Below are positions 17,757 through 26,665 of a stretch of DNA of 64,000 nt, one piece after another. The stretch covers positions 16,996-80,995 of the forward strand of contig CACJNE010000006.1 of NCBI GenBank assembly GCA_902594675.1, read 5' to 3'. A program made the translations under genes and the position numbers. Within the stretch, counting starts at the first letter, position 1; every line of letters starts with the position of its first letter. Below the pieces are notes generated by a model that searched no databases, was not told the DNA's origin, and saw only the letters and a program-made list of their open reading frames with translations. The DNA is from an uncultured Pelagibacteraceae bacterium. Lineage in GTDB: Bacteria; Pseudomonadota; Alphaproteobacteria; Pelagibacterales; Pelagibacteraceae.

Positions 17757-18700
17757 TGGATACATCCAGATCATATTTAGAACCTTCATCGTTTTCAAAG
17801 AAACTTGCTGCAACAATTATTATTGTTTACACAGTAATAACATTGATACCTATTTCCTGGATGGTAATGACAAGTTTTAAGAATGTTAATAGTGCAATTT
17901 CTTATCCACCTGAAGTACTGTTCGAACCATCTTTAGAGGGATATGTTAACTTGTTCACTAATAGATCAAGGCAATCTCAGGAATATCTTGACTCTTTGCC
18001 TGCTCCAGAAACTTGGTATGAAGAATTAGTTAGAAGTAGAGAAATGGTCATAACAGGGCCATCAAAATTTTTAGGTAGATACTCAAATTCAATGATAATT
18101 GGCTTTGGGTCAACTTTCGCATCTGTATTTTTGGGTGCATTAGCGGCGTATGCTTTCTCGAGATTTAGAGTTCCATTGAAAGATGATTTATTATTTTTTA
18201 TTCTTTCTACCAGGATGTTTCCACCAATAGCGGTGGCTGTTCCAATATTCATTATGTATAGAAAATTAGGATTAGGGGATACTCACCTTGGAATGATCAT
18301 ATTATATACAGTCGTAAATTTAAGTTTAGCAGTATGGCTATTAAAAGGATTTATGGATGAAATTCCTAAAGAATACGAAGAAGCAGCTATGATTGATGGA
18401 TATTCTAGACTTCAAGCGTTCTTTAAAGTTGTTCTTCCACAAGCGATGACCGGTATTGCTGCAACAGCAATTTTTTGCATGATTTTTTCATGGAACGAAT
18501 ATGCATTTGCTGTTCTCCTCACTCAATTTAACGCACAAACAGCTCCACCATTCATCCCGACAATTATAGGAGAAGGAGGTTTGGATTGGCCTGCTATTGG
18601 GGCTGGTACAACTTTATTTTTATTACCAGTGATGATTTTTACAATTATTTTAAGAAAACACCTTTTGAGAGGTATTACTTTTGGAGCAGTGAGAAAATAA
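17756..18700 (+). CDS. Carbohydrate ABC transporter permease (MalG/UgpE type)
   Basis: This 314-residue inner-membrane protein is predicted to have six membrane segments. Its EAA loop is PKEYEEAAMIDGYSRLQAFF (near 203-222), followed by KVVLPQAMTGIAATAIFCMIFSWNEY, the standard MalG-like C-terminal half. Residues ~75-100 form a longer periplasmic loop. The start overlaps the preceding stop by one base, and the stop overlaps the small membrane protein gene the same way. Confidence 0.92.
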   Translation: MDTSRSYLEPSSFSKKLAATIIIVYTVITLIPISWMVMTSFKNVNSAISYPPEVLFEPSLEGYVNLFTNRSRQSQEYLDSLPAPETWYEELVRSREMVITGPSKFLGRYSNSMIIGFGSTFASVFLGALAAYAFSRFRVPLKDDLLFFILSTRMFPPIAVAVPIFIMYRKLGLGDTHLGMIILYTVVNLSLAVWLLKGFMDEIPKEYEEAAMIDGYSRLQAFFKVVLPQAMTGIAATAIFCMIFSWNEYAFAVLLTQFNAQTAPPFIPTIIGEGGLDWPAIGAGTTLFLLPVMIFTIILRKHLLRGITFGAVRK

Positions 18701-18891
18701 TGCAAGAAGAAAAATCATTAATGAGAAAAATATTTAGAAGAGTTTACTGGGAAAATTTATCTACAGTATTAATTTTATTAGGAGTTTTCATGTTGTTGCA
18801 ACCATTTGCAATGTGGATGTATACTTACTCATTTATTGTAATTTTAGTTGGAACTATAGGTTTCGTAATCACAAGTCACTTTCCGGATTAA
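18700..18891 (+). CDS. Small two-helix membrane protein in the sugar ABC operon
   Basis: The ATG at 18700 overlaps the permease stop (TAATG) and encodes 63 residues: a short charged N-terminus (MQEEKSLMRKIFRRVYWENL) followed by two hydrophobic helices at about 22-38 and 42-58. It sits between the permease and ATPase genes with 1-base spacing downstream, so it is surely cotranscribed. Its place recalls the small membrane protein (GlpU) of rhizobial glycerol ABC operons that also carry two ATPases, but sequence homology is not established here. It may be an accessory subunit of the importer. Confidence 0.75.
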   Translation: MQEEKSLMRKIFRRVYWENLSTVLILLGVFMLLQPFAMWMYTYSFIVILVGTIGFVITSHFPD

Positions 18892-18892
18892 T

Positions 18893-19975
18893 ATGTCTAA
18901 AATTAAAATAGTAAATTTACAAAAATCATTTGGAGATTTCACTGCAGTTAAAAATTCTAATTTAACAATTAATGATAAAGAGTTTTTTGTTTTGCTTGGC
19001 CCATCTGGATGTGGAAAAACAACAACTCTAAGAATGATTGCTGGATTAGAATTACCAACATCAGGAGAAATTTATTTAGGAGATGAAGAAGTTGGAATGT
19101 TAAGAGCATCTGAGAGAGATATTGCCTTCGTTTTTCAATTGTTTGCCCTCTATCCACATATGAATGTAAAAAATAACCTATCTTTTCCACTTAAAATGCA
19201 AGGTTACAGTAGAAGTGAAATTAAAACTAGAGTTGAAGAAGCAGCAAAACTTTTAAGAATTGATCATATTTTAAACTCCAACATTTCTTCTTTATCGGGT
19301 GGAGATAGACAACGTGTAGCTCTTGGTAGAGCTTTAGTGAGAAGACCAAAAGCATTTTTAATGGATGAGCCTTTAGGTACTTTGGATGCAGAATTTAGAG
19401 AATTAATGTGTTTAGAACTTAAGAAATTACACATCGATATTGGCGCTACCACTGTTTATGTAACACACGATCAATTAGAGGCAATGTCATTAGCTGATCG
19501 TATTGCCGTAATGGATGGTGGTGAAATTTTACAAGCTGATGAACCTTCAGTAATCTATAATAAACCTGCTACCAAATTTGTAGCATCATTTATTGGCTCC
19601 CCTGGAATGAATTTTATAAGTATTGATCAAGGGATTTCCAATGAACAGTCGACTTTAAATATAGAAGGGACAAATTTTAATATACCTAAACAGTATGAGA
19701 TATCAAAAGGCAAAAAAAACTCATTTGGTATTCGTCCTGAAAATTTATCTCTTACTAACGAAGGTGGTCTTAAAGGTTCAGTATTTGGAGTTGAATATTT
19801 AGGCTCAAGAAAAATTGTAACTGTTAAAACTAATTTTGGAGAAATCAAAGTAAAAACTGATATTTCAACAAGTGTTAAAATCAATGAAAACGTTCAAGTA
19901 AAACCCTCAAATGATAACATAATTATTTTTGATGGTGAGACTGATAAATCTCTTAAAAGTGAGTTTGTGAATTAA
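18893..19975 (+). CDS. ABC transporter ATPase (MalK/UgpC family), first copy
   Basis: This 360-residue MalK-type ATPase has Walker A GPSGCGKTT (38-46), Q-loop FQLFALYPHM, a signature LSGGDRQR with Asp where Gln is usual, Walker B AFLMDEPLG and the H-loop VTHDQLEA. The C-terminal ~120 residues form the TOBE-type regulatory region (SFGIRPENL). It energises the importer together with the next gene product. Two different ATPase genes in a row imply a heterodimeric motor, as in glycerol-type GlpS/GlpT systems. Confidence 0.92.
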   Translation: MSKIKIVNLQKSFGDFTAVKNSNLTINDKEFFVLLGPSGCGKTTTLRMIAGLELPTSGEIYLGDEEVGMLRASERDIAFVFQLFALYPHMNVKNNLSFPLKMQGYSRSEIKTRVEEAAKLLRIDHILNSNISSLSGGDRQRVALGRALVRRPKAFLMDEPLGTLDAEFRELMCLELKKLHIDIGATTVYVTHDQLEAMSLADRIAVMDGGEILQADEPSVIYNKPATKFVASFIGSPGMNFISIDQGISNEQSTLNIEGTNFNIPKQYEISKGKKNSFGIRPENLSLTNEGGLKGSVFGVEYLGSRKIVTVKTNFGEIKVKTDISTSVKINENVQVKPSNDNIIIFDGETDKSLKSEFVN

Positions 19976-20982
19976 TGGCAAAAATAGAATTAAAAAATTT
20001 ATCTAAAACCTATAATAAAAAAATTGAGGCCTTACATGATATAAATTTTACCATTGAGGATGGTCAGTTTTTTGTTTTATTAGGCCCCTCAGGTGCTGGA
20101 AAAACTACTACATTAAGATGTATTGCTGGATTAGAGAAAATAGATAATGGAAGTATTCTGTTTAACGATGAGTCCGTAACCGAAGATCAACCAGCATCAA
20201 GAGATGTTTGTTTTGTGTTTCAACAATACTCTTTATATCCTCACTATAGTGTATATGAAAATTTAGCATTCCCTTTAAGATCTCCAATGAGAAAATTACC
20301 TGAGGATGAAATTAAAACTAAGGTTGAGAATATTGCAAGTATGTTAAAGATTTCAAATAAGCTAAATAATAAAGCTACACAATTATCTGGTGGTGAGATG
20401 CAAAGAGTTGCAATTGGACGTGCGCTAGTTCGTGAGCCAAATTTATACTTGATGGATGAACCGTTATCCTCTTTAGATGCTAAATTAAGAGAGAGTTTAA
20501 GGGTTGAATTAAAAAACATTCAAACCAATCTAAATGCAACAATACTTTATGTTACACATGATCAAGCAGAAGCCACTACTTTAGCAGATAAAATTGGAGT
20601 TTTAAAAGAAGGCCATTTGGTGCAAATAGGTACTCCTGAAGAGATATATGAAAATCCAAATTCTATATATGTTTCGCAAAGATTGGGTTCGCCAAAAATC
20701 AATATTCTGCCTGGAACTTTACTTGGAATGAATGATGTACCTACTTTTGGTATAAGACCTGAGAATATTACAATAGGAAATGGTAACCACTCAGCCAAAA
20801 TTATCTCAATTGAAAATCTAGGCTCTGAAACAGTAGTTGCTTTAAATTTTAAAGACCAAGAAATACTTGTGTCAATTCAAGGTAATTATAAATCATCAAT
20901 AAATGAGACAATTAATTTTGACATCAACAATAAAAAAGTTTTAAAATTTGATCAAGAAGGAAACAGAATTTATGAGCGTTAG
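19975..20982 (+). CDS. ABC transporter ATPase (MalK/UgpC family), second copy
   Basis: This 335-residue paralogue of the preceding ATPase has Walker A GPSGAGKTT, Q-loop FQQYSLYPHY, signature LSGGEMQR, Walker B LYLMDEPLSSLDAKLRE and H-loop VTHDQAEA, plus a shorter TOBE-like C-terminus (TFGIRPENI). It starts inside the stop of the first ATPase gene (TAATG), and its 3' end overlaps dhaL by 11 bases. The two copies differ throughout, so this is an old duplication rather than a recent repeat. Confidence 0.92.
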   Translation: MAKIELKNLSKTYNKKIEALHDINFTIEDGQFFVLLGPSGAGKTTTLRCIAGLEKIDNGSILFNDESVTEDQPASRDVCFVFQQYSLYPHYSVYENLAFPLRSPMRKLPEDEIKTKVENIASMLKISNKLNNKATQLSGGEMQRVAIGRALVREPNLYLMDEPLSSLDAKLRESLRVELKNIQTNLNATILYVTHDQAEATTLADKIGVLKEGHLVQIGTPEEIYENPNSIYVSQRLGSPKINILPGTLLGMNDVPTFGIRPENITIGNGNHSAKIISIENLGSETVVALNFKDQEILVSIQGNYKSSINETINFDINNKKVLKFDQEGNRIYER

Positions 20983-21598
20983 TTTTTTAATTTCTCAAGC
21001 AAAAAGTGTCCAAAAAGTTATAGATGAAAATTCTGCTGAAATAGAGGTTCTTGATCAAAAAATTGGAGACGGAGACCATATTTTTAACATTCAAAGAGGT
21101 TTAAAGTTAGTTGTTGAACTTGAAGATTCAATCAAAGATTTACCATTAGCCAAAGCTTTAAATATGATAGCAATGAAAGTTCTGTCAGGTATCGGTGGAT
21201 CATCAGGCGCATTATTTGGAACTTTTTTTATGACCATGGCTAAATCTTCTGATCTAGATAAAGATGTTGATTTTAATAAAGCATGTGAAATGATTATTAG
21301 TGGAATTAAAGCCATGAAAGAAAGAGGAAAAGCCGATGTTGGAGAAAAGACCATGATGGATGTTTTAATACCAGTTTCAGAAAAACTTAACGAATTAAAA
21401 AATGAAAGTGAATTTAAATCAGGTTTAAATGAAGTAATAAAAATTGCTGAAGAAAGAATGTTATCCACAAAAGATATGTTAGCCACAAAAGGTAGAGCTT
21501 CTTTTTTAGGTGAACGTGCAAAAGGACATATAGATCCTGGAGCCCGTTCTTCACAGCTTATAATTGATACAATTTGTAAATCAGTAATTAATAATTAG
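20972..21598 (+). CDS. dhaL: Dihydroxyacetone kinase ADP-binding subunit DhaL-like
   Basis: From the ATG at 20972 the protein has 208 residues, the usual DhaL length. An upstream in-frame TTG at 20948 is less likely. The IGDGDH motif near residue 35 supplies the aspartates that bind the nucleotide magnesium ions. SGIGGSSGALFGTFFMTMA, GKADVGEKTMMDVLIP and the C-terminal GHIDPGARSS complete the family signature. DhaL holds the nucleotide while DhaK binds the ketose. No phosphotransferase partner (DhaM) is nearby, so the enzyme may use ATP directly. Confidence 0.88.
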   Translation: MSVSFLISQAKSVQKVIDENSAEIEVLDQKIGDGDHIFNIQRGLKLVVELEDSIKDLPLAKALNMIAMKVLSGIGGSSGALFGTFFMTMAKSSDLDKDVDFNKACEMIISGIKAMKERGKADVGEKTMMDVLIPVSEKLNELKNESEFKSGLNEVIKIAEERMLSTKDMLATKGRASFLGERAKGHIDPGARSSQLIIDTICKSVINN

Positions 21599-21606
21599 GA
21601 GGGAAA

Positions 21607-22599
21607 ATGAAAAAATTTATTAACAATAACGATGATTTTTTAAAAGAAAGCCTTTCAGGTTTTGGTAAGGCACATAGCGACATTATAAATGTCAATCTAG
21701 ACCCAAGTTTTGTTTCAAGAAAAAATAAAACCAAAAATGGAAAAGTCTCCCTAATTTCAGGTGGCGGAAGTGGTCATGAACCAATGCATGGAGGATTTGT
21801 TGGTCATGGAATGTTAGATGCTGCATGCCCAGGTTTTGTATTTTCAGCACCAACGCCTGATCAAATGCAAGCAGCAGCAGAACATGTTGATAGTGGTGCA
21901 GGGGTTTTATTTATTGTTAAAAATTATTCTGGAGACATAATGAACTTTCAAATGGGAGCTGAAATGTACTCTGGCAAAAATGATAGTATTGTTACTAACG
22001 ATGATGTTGCTGTTGAAGACTCTACATTTACAACTGGAAGAAGAGGTGTTGCAGCAACAGTATTAGTAGAAAAAATAGTTGGATCTTTAGCTGAAAACGG
22101 CGGATCACTCGAAGAATGTAAAAAACTTGGTGAAAAAGTAAATAAAAACGCTGGTACGATGGGAGTTGCATTTACAAGTTGCACAGTTCCTGCTGCAGGA
22201 AAACCTACTTTTGATATAGGCGATGATGAAATGGAGTTTGGTGTAGGGATACACGGTGAGCCAGGGAGAAAAAGAGAAAAAATTCAAGCCTCAAAAACGA
22301 TTGTAGGAAATATTCTTGAAGCTATTTTAGATAATTTAAAACCAGAAAAAAATGAGAAGAATTTACTTTTCGTAAATGGAATGGGAGGCACTCCTTTAAC
22401 AGAATTATATTTAGTTTATGAGGATGCATGTCAAATTTTACAATCAAAGGGTGTTCAAGTAACAAAAAGTTTAGTTGGAAATTATTGTACATCGCTTGAA
22501 ATGCAAGGTGCTTCAATTACTCTTCTCAAATGTGATGATGAAATCTTAAAGCATTGGGACTCACCAGTTCATACAGCGGCAATGAGATGGGGAATGTAA
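21607..22599 (+). CDS. dhaK: Dihydroxyacetone kinase substrate-binding subunit DhaK-like
   Basis: This 330-residue protein carries both DhaK active-site histidines: His57 in GGGSGHEPMHGG and His216 in GVGIHGEPG, which binds the ketose carbonyl covalently in characterised enzymes. A very strong ribosome binding site (AGGAGGG, 21597-21603) precedes the ATG. Homologues phosphorylate dihydroxyacetone or short ketoses such as erythrulose. Being last in the ABC operon suggests that it traps the imported or oxidised sugar as a phosphate. Confidence 0.92.
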   Translation: MKKFINNNDDFLKESLSGFGKAHSDIINVNLDPSFVSRKNKTKNGKVSLISGGGSGHEPMHGGFVGHGMLDAACPGFVFSAPTPDQMQAAAEHVDSGAGVLFIVKNYSGDIMNFQMGAEMYSGKNDSIVTNDDVAVEDSTFTTGRRGVAATVLVEKIVGSLAENGGSLEECKKLGEKVNKNAGTMGVAFTSCTVPAAGKPTFDIGDDEMEFGVGIHGEPGRKREKIQASKTIVGNILEAILDNLKPEKNEKNLLFVNGMGGTPLTELYLVYEDACQILQSKGVQVTKSLVGNYCTSLEMQGASITLLKCDDEILKHWDSPVHTAAMRWGM

Positions 22600-22611
22600 A
22601 ACTTTTTTTGA

Positions 22612-23763
22612 TCAAATAACGACTAAATCAAGTTTTTGATTTCCAAGTCTTTCGTTACCACTTTCTGTAACTAGGTAAGTTTCACCTAAGTTCATTGCTA
22701 AATTATTTTCAGAATCCATTAATATCATATGCATAAAAAATACATTTCCTGGTTTAATTATATATGGATTTCCAGTGTATAACATTGGCCAATCCATCCA
22801 ATTAGGTGAAAAGGTTGCTCCTAAAGAATAACCACAAGCATTCATTCTAGAATTTTTATAACCTAAATCATCAAAAGTCTTGGCATGAATATCATATACT
22901 TCACCAACTTTGTTCCCTGGTTTCAATTTATTTTCACAATTATTTAAAGCCTCAATACAAGCTTCATGCATTTTATAATGTTTTGGATCAGCTTTTCCAA
23001 TTGGAATAGTCCGAAACATTGCAGAGTGATAATGTCTGAATGTACCAGCCCATTCTATAGTCAGCTGATCTTGTGAATTTAATATTTGTTTTTCAGCTTG
23101 GTATCGACAAAGAAGTGCATTTTTACCAGATCCAATTATAAATTCATTTGCAGGATAATCACCACCTCCCTCAAATATGACTTTATTCATTTCAGCTAAA
23201 ATTTTTGACTCACTTACACCTGCTTTTGCATGTTTCCAAACCTCACTTAAAGCTTTGTCAGCTAAATTTGCTGCCTTTTTTACATAATTAATTTCTTCAT
23301 TGGATTTTATGACTCTTAATTTAGTAACTAATTCAGAAGTATCCTCTATTGAGCAGTAATTTTCTAAAGATTTATTTAGCCTTAAAGCATTTCGACCAGT
23401 TAATCCGTATGCTTCATATTCAATTCCAATTTTTTTACCCTTTAAATTTAATTCATCTAAAATAACTTTAAGATCTTCAGTAGGGTTTGATCCATTTTTA
23501 TCAACCCATATTCTTATATCACTTATATTAGATGTGTTTTGTGCTTGTCTTAAATCTGGAGCTCTTGTTAATAAAATTATATCACCTTTTTGATCCAAAA
23601 CTAATGTTTGAAAAAAAACATACCCAAATGTGTCATATCCAGTGAGCCAATACATCGACTCCTGTCTAAACATCAGGAGAGCATCCAATTTTTCCTCTTT
23701 TAAAAGTTTAATTATTTTATCTTTTCTACTTTTGAATTCTTCTACAGAAAAATGAAGACCCAT
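22612..23763 (-). CDS. M24-family protein, ectoine hydrolase/creatinase-like (no metal site)
   Basis: This 383-residue pita-bread-fold protein has the creatinase N-terminal domain (MYWLTGYDTFGY) and a C-terminal M24 domain. The usual metal ligands are replaced: the first Asp is Glu (LTIEWAG), the second lies at Ala (HSAMFRT) and the histidine region reads GYSLGATFSPNW. That pattern belongs to the non-metal branch with creatinase and ectoine hydrolase (DoeA/EutD) rather than Xaa-Pro peptidase. It would open a C-N bond in a small cyclic or guanidino compound; the substrate is not proven. It is the last gene of a six-gene minus-strand cluster, overlapping the hydratase-like gene by 1 base. Confidence 0.8.
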   Translation of the reverse strand: MGLHFSVEEFKSRKDKIIKLLKEEKLDALLMFRQESMYWLTGYDTFGYVFFQTLVLDQKGDIILLTRAPDLRQAQNTSNISDIRIWVDKNGSNPTEDLKVILDELNLKGKKIGIEYEAYGLTGRNALRLNKSLENYCSIEDTSELVTKLRVIKSNEEINYVKKAANLADKALSEVWKHAKAGVSESKILAEMNKVIFEGGGDYPANEFIIGSGKNALLCRYQAEKQILNSQDQLTIEWAGTFRHYHSAMFRTIPIGKADPKHYKMHEACIEALNNCENKLKPGNKVGEVYDIHAKTFDDLGYKNSRMNACGYSLGATFSPNWMDWPMLYTGNPYIIKPGNVFFMHMILMDSENNLAMNLGETYLVTESGNERLGNQKLDLVVI

Positions 23764-24533
23764 TAACTGATAGTTGTTCTAACAGTACCAAGTTTCTCTA
23801 CTTTGCCTATATATTCACCTTTACTTTTAATTGGCACAACACCAACTGTAGAGCCAGTAAATACATAAAAATCTTTATCTAAAGAAACTTTCTCTTTTCT
23901 TATTTTGTTAAGAACAAATTTTAAAGAATTTAGTGGGTTTACATAAACAGTATTTGTATTACCGTTTACGTTTAATCCTTTTTTATTTTTTAAATTTGTT
24001 TTTAAATTGCTGAAATTTATTTTTTTAAATTTTTTCTTAGCTCCAACAATAAATTTAATATTCACACCAAAATCACTACATAAGTCACCTAAATATTTAA
24101 TACCTTTTTTTTTCTGTCTAAATCCAACAACTTCAATGCAAGGACCCATATGAGTAATAAACTTTGTTATATTATTTGAATTTAATTTTCCTTTAAAGTC
24201 AAAAAATTTTTTTTTAATTATATAGTAAACCTCCACTTCAGTACCTAAAGCATATTTATTTATTTTTACTCTTCCTCCAGATTTGATTAAATTTTTTCCA
24301 AATACAGTCGAATGAAATGGCTCTTTTTCTTTTAATTTTTTTAAGAGAGCAATTATTGTACCCCCCGCTTTAAAACCAACTTTTATATCCTTAATTTTAC
24401 TTTCACATAATAATCTAAGTTTATGTGCTAATTTTATATTCTTACAGAATTTTTCAGGAATTGGATTGATAAGTTTATTACTATTATAAGCCTTTACTAA
24501 TTTTTTTGACACTGATTGAATATCATTTTTCAT
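23763..24533 (-). CDS. 2-keto-4-pentenoate hydratase/FAH-family protein
   Basis: This 256-residue protein is similar in layout to MhpD-type hydratases: an acidic EVEVYYII segment (expected metal-binding Glu residues), MGPCIEVVGFR, GDLCSDFGVN and a C-terminal FVFTGSTVGVVPIKSKGE-like end. Family members hydrate dienoates or decarboxylate 2-oxoacids. It is lysine-rich and diverged, so the substrate is open. It follows the M23 gene by 9 bases and overlaps the M24 gene by 1. Confidence 0.72.
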   Translation of the reverse strand: MKNDIQSVSKKLVKAYNSNKLINPIPEKFCKNIKLAHKLRLLCESKIKDIKVGFKAGGTIIALLKKLKEKEPFHSTVFGKNLIKSGGRVKINKYALGTEVEVYYIIKKKFFDFKGKLNSNNITKFITHMGPCIEVVGFRQKKKGIKYLGDLCSDFGVNIKFIVGAKKKFKKINFSNLKTNLKNKKGLNVNGNTNTVYVNPLNSLKFVLNKIRKEKVSLDKDFYVFTGSTVGVVPIKSKGEYIGKVEKLGTVRTTIS

Positions 24534-24542
24534 ATCTATAGC

Positions 24543-25331
24543 CTATTGAAGAACTGTCATTGGATCAAGCCTTGTTTGAAACCAATTTATTCTAAAATCT
24601 AAGTGAGGACCAGTTGATCTACCTGTGGAGCCAACAGTTCCTATTATATCTCCTTTTTTAATTAAATCTCCTACTTCAACCATTACATTTTCTAAATGAG
24701 AATAAATTGTCGATATACCATGACCATGATCCATAATTATTGTACCTCCGGTGTAATAAAGGTCATTTTCAGCCATCGTGACCACCCCAGTACCAGAAGA
24801 TTTAATCTCAGTTCCTTTTTTTGCTGCTATATCAATACCGTAATGAGGCCATCTTGGTTTCCCATTGAGAATTCTTTGGCTTCCATAAACCCCACTAATT
24901 ATACCTTCAACCGGCATAATAAATTTTTCAGAAAAAAAAGTTAAATTGGAGTTAATTGCTCTAGCTTCTCCAATTTTTCCATTTTCTTTTTTAATTCTTT
25001 TATAAACAGATTCAGGTGGTGTTACTTTGTTTTCAGGCAATCCATCAATTCTTTGAATGTTATACTTGCGTTTAAAAACTTTTTTTATTATTTTTTCTGA
25101 TTTTCCATTAGTAATTTTTGTTATCAAAACATCAAACTTCCTATCTCGATCAATTCCAAAAACAAAATAACCATGATCTGATACTTTTACATCTTTCTTA
25201 TCAATTATTATTTTTGAATTAGGATCTGTTTTTCCTAAAATAAAATGACCTTGAATAAATTTACCATCAAATTCAATTGCAAAAATATTTGTTGGAAAAA
25301 AAATTGCTAGTATTAGCAACAGTTTTTTCAT
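24543..25331 (-). CDS. Exported M23 (LytM-like) peptidase
   Basis: The start at 25331 gives a 262-residue protein with a clear signal peptide (MKKLLLILAIFFPTNIFA). The longer frame upstream runs into the SDR gene and is rejected. The C-terminal M23 domain shows His163/Asp167 in HYGID, His212 in YSHLE and His243 in GPHLDF. The second histidine of the usual HxH is Asp245 here, a variant I associate with alphaproteobacterial members. It would cleave peptidoglycan cross-bridges or regulate amidases in the periplasm. Confidence 0.86.
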   Translation of the reverse strand: MKKLLLILAIFFPTNIFAIEFDGKFIQGHFILGKTDPNSKIIIDKKDVKVSDHGYFVFGIDRDRKFDVLITKITNGKSEKIIKKVFKRKYNIQRIDGLPENKVTPPESVYKRIKKENGKIGEARAINSNLTFFSEKFIMPVEGIISGVYGSQRILNGKPRWPHYGIDIAAKKGTEIKSSGTGVVTMAENDLYYTGGTIIMDHGHGISTIYSHLENVMVEVGDLIKKGDIIGTVGSTGRSTGPHLDFRINWFQTRLDPMTVLQ

Positions 25332-26089
25332 TATTTTGCTGTCCATCCTCCATCTATCAGAATAGATGATCCAGTTATCATTGCAGCAGCATCTGATGCT
25401 AAAAAACATACAGCTGTAGCTACATCACTCTCTTTAGCTGCTTTGCCCATAGGAATATTACCTAAAGCCAAATTTTTGAACTTTTTATTTTTAAAAAATT
25501 TTTTTACCATAGGAGTTTCAACAAATGTCGGAGCAACTGTATTTACTCTAATATTTTTTGTTGCTAACTCTACGCCCATGCCCTTTGTTAAACCCTCAAT
25601 TCCAAATTTAGTCATATTATAAATATTTCTACCAGACATACCTACATGGCCAAGTTGAGATGACATATTTATAATTGATCCAGCTCTTTTTTTATTTTTA
25701 ATCATTTTCTTTACAACTAACTGCGCAACATTAAAGGCAGCTTTTAAGTTTAAATCTACCAAATAATTCATACTTTGCTGTTTTATTTTCTCAAATGGTT
25801 CTGGAATATTAGTCCCTGCATTATTTACAAGAATATCAATAATTTTTATTTTTTTTAATTTTTCCTGTAATTCGCTATAGTTCATTACATCACAATTTAT
25901 TTTGATTAATTTACTTTTAACTTTTTTTATATCTTTTTCTAATTTATCAAGATCAGATGATGTTCTGCTCAAACCAATAATTGTTGCCCCTGCTTCAGCT
26001 AGAGCGATTGAACAAGCGCGTCCTAAGCCTTTACCAGCTCCTGTTACAAGAGCATATTTTCCTTTAAGATTAATTTTTTTTAAATACAT
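25331..26089 (-). CDS. Short-chain dehydrogenase/reductase
   Basis: This 252-residue classical SDR has the nucleotide motif TGAGKGLG (residues 16-23), NNAG, the catalytic Ser in NMSSQLG and the YNMTK Tyr-Lys pair, ending in the GSSILIDGGW family signature. It probably reduces or oxidises an alcohol/ketone with NAD(P). Its last base overlaps the M23 start, and it abuts terC. The neighbouring GMC oxidoreductase suggests a pathway of alcohol oxidation. Confidence 0.88.
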   Translation of the reverse strand: MYLKKINLKGKYALVTGAGKGLGRACSIALAEAGATIIGLSRTSSDLDKLEKDIKKVKSKLIKINCDVMNYSELQEKLKKIKIIDILVNNAGTNIPEPFEKIKQQSMNYLVDLNLKAAFNVAQLVVKKMIKNKKRAGSIINMSSQLGHVGMSGRNIYNMTKFGIEGLTKGMGVELATKNIRVNTVAPTFVETPMVKKFFKNKKFKNLALGNIPMGKAAKESDVATAVCFLASDAAAMITGSSILIDGGWTAK

Positions 26090-26665
26090 TTAAATAAATA
26101 ACTTGATGTCTGTATAAATTAAATCAATTGCAACAAATAATATAGCAAATAAACCAATCCAAGCTATCCATTTGTACTCTTTAATCCATCGAGAAATTAA
26201 TGTTGCGGCAGTTGCCATTAATATAATTGACAAAACAAGACCAAAAATTAATAAAAAGTAATGATCTTTGGCAGCACCTGCTACACCTAATACATTATCC
26301 AAACTCATAGTAAAATCAGCTAACAAAACAGTCCAAATTGCTTTAAGCATTGATGAACTATCTACTTTGATGTTTTCCTCATCATTTTGTGAATTTCTAA
26401 TTACATCAACATAAAGTTTGTAAACTATGTATAACAATAATAAACCACCTAAGAGTCTTAGCCCTGTTATTTGTAAAAGATAAGCAGTTATGAGCGTTAA
26501 TAAAATTCTTAATATTACTGCTCCACCAATTCCCCAGAAAATTATTTTTTTTCTTTGATCTGGAGGAAATTTCGATGCAACCATTCCTATAATAATTGCG
26601 TTATCTCCAGCAAGAATTAAATCAATAAATATTATTTGAAAAAAAATTGTAATTTCTTCTGTCAT
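26090..26665 (-). CDS. TerC family integral membrane protein
   Basis: This 191-residue protein has about six membrane helices and the two TerC acidic motifs, LILAGDNAIIIG near the N-terminus and DFTMSLDNVLGVAG in the middle, where aspartates in the membrane are thought to bind metal. YjbE-like members take part in manganese or other metal export and membrane-protein metalation. It overlaps the upstream GMC gene by 4 bases (ATGA), so it is cotranscribed. Confidence 0.87.
   Translation of the reverse strand: MTEEITIFFQIIFIDLILAGDNAIIIGMVASKFPPDQRKKIIFWGIGGAVILRILLTLITAYLLQITGLRLLGGLLLLYIVYKLYVDVIRNSQNDEENIKVDSSSMLKAIWTVLLADFTMSLDNVLGVAGAAKDHYFLLIFGLVLSIILMATAATLISRWIKEYKWIAWIGLFAILFVAIDLIYTDIKLFI

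Noticed and set aside
20948..20971. TTG start for DhaL eight codons upstream
   Set aside because: The ATG at 20972 gives the usual DhaL length and N-terminus, and the upstream part is the end of the ATPase gene.
18893..20982. Tandem ATPase genes as a recent duplication or repeat
   Set aside because: The two proteins differ throughout, including signature motifs and C-terminal lengths; they are old paralogues and not a DNA repeat.
25332..25409. Longer M23 peptidase start
   Set aside because: It would overlap the SDR gene by 79 bases and bury the signal peptide MKKLLLILAIFF in the interior.
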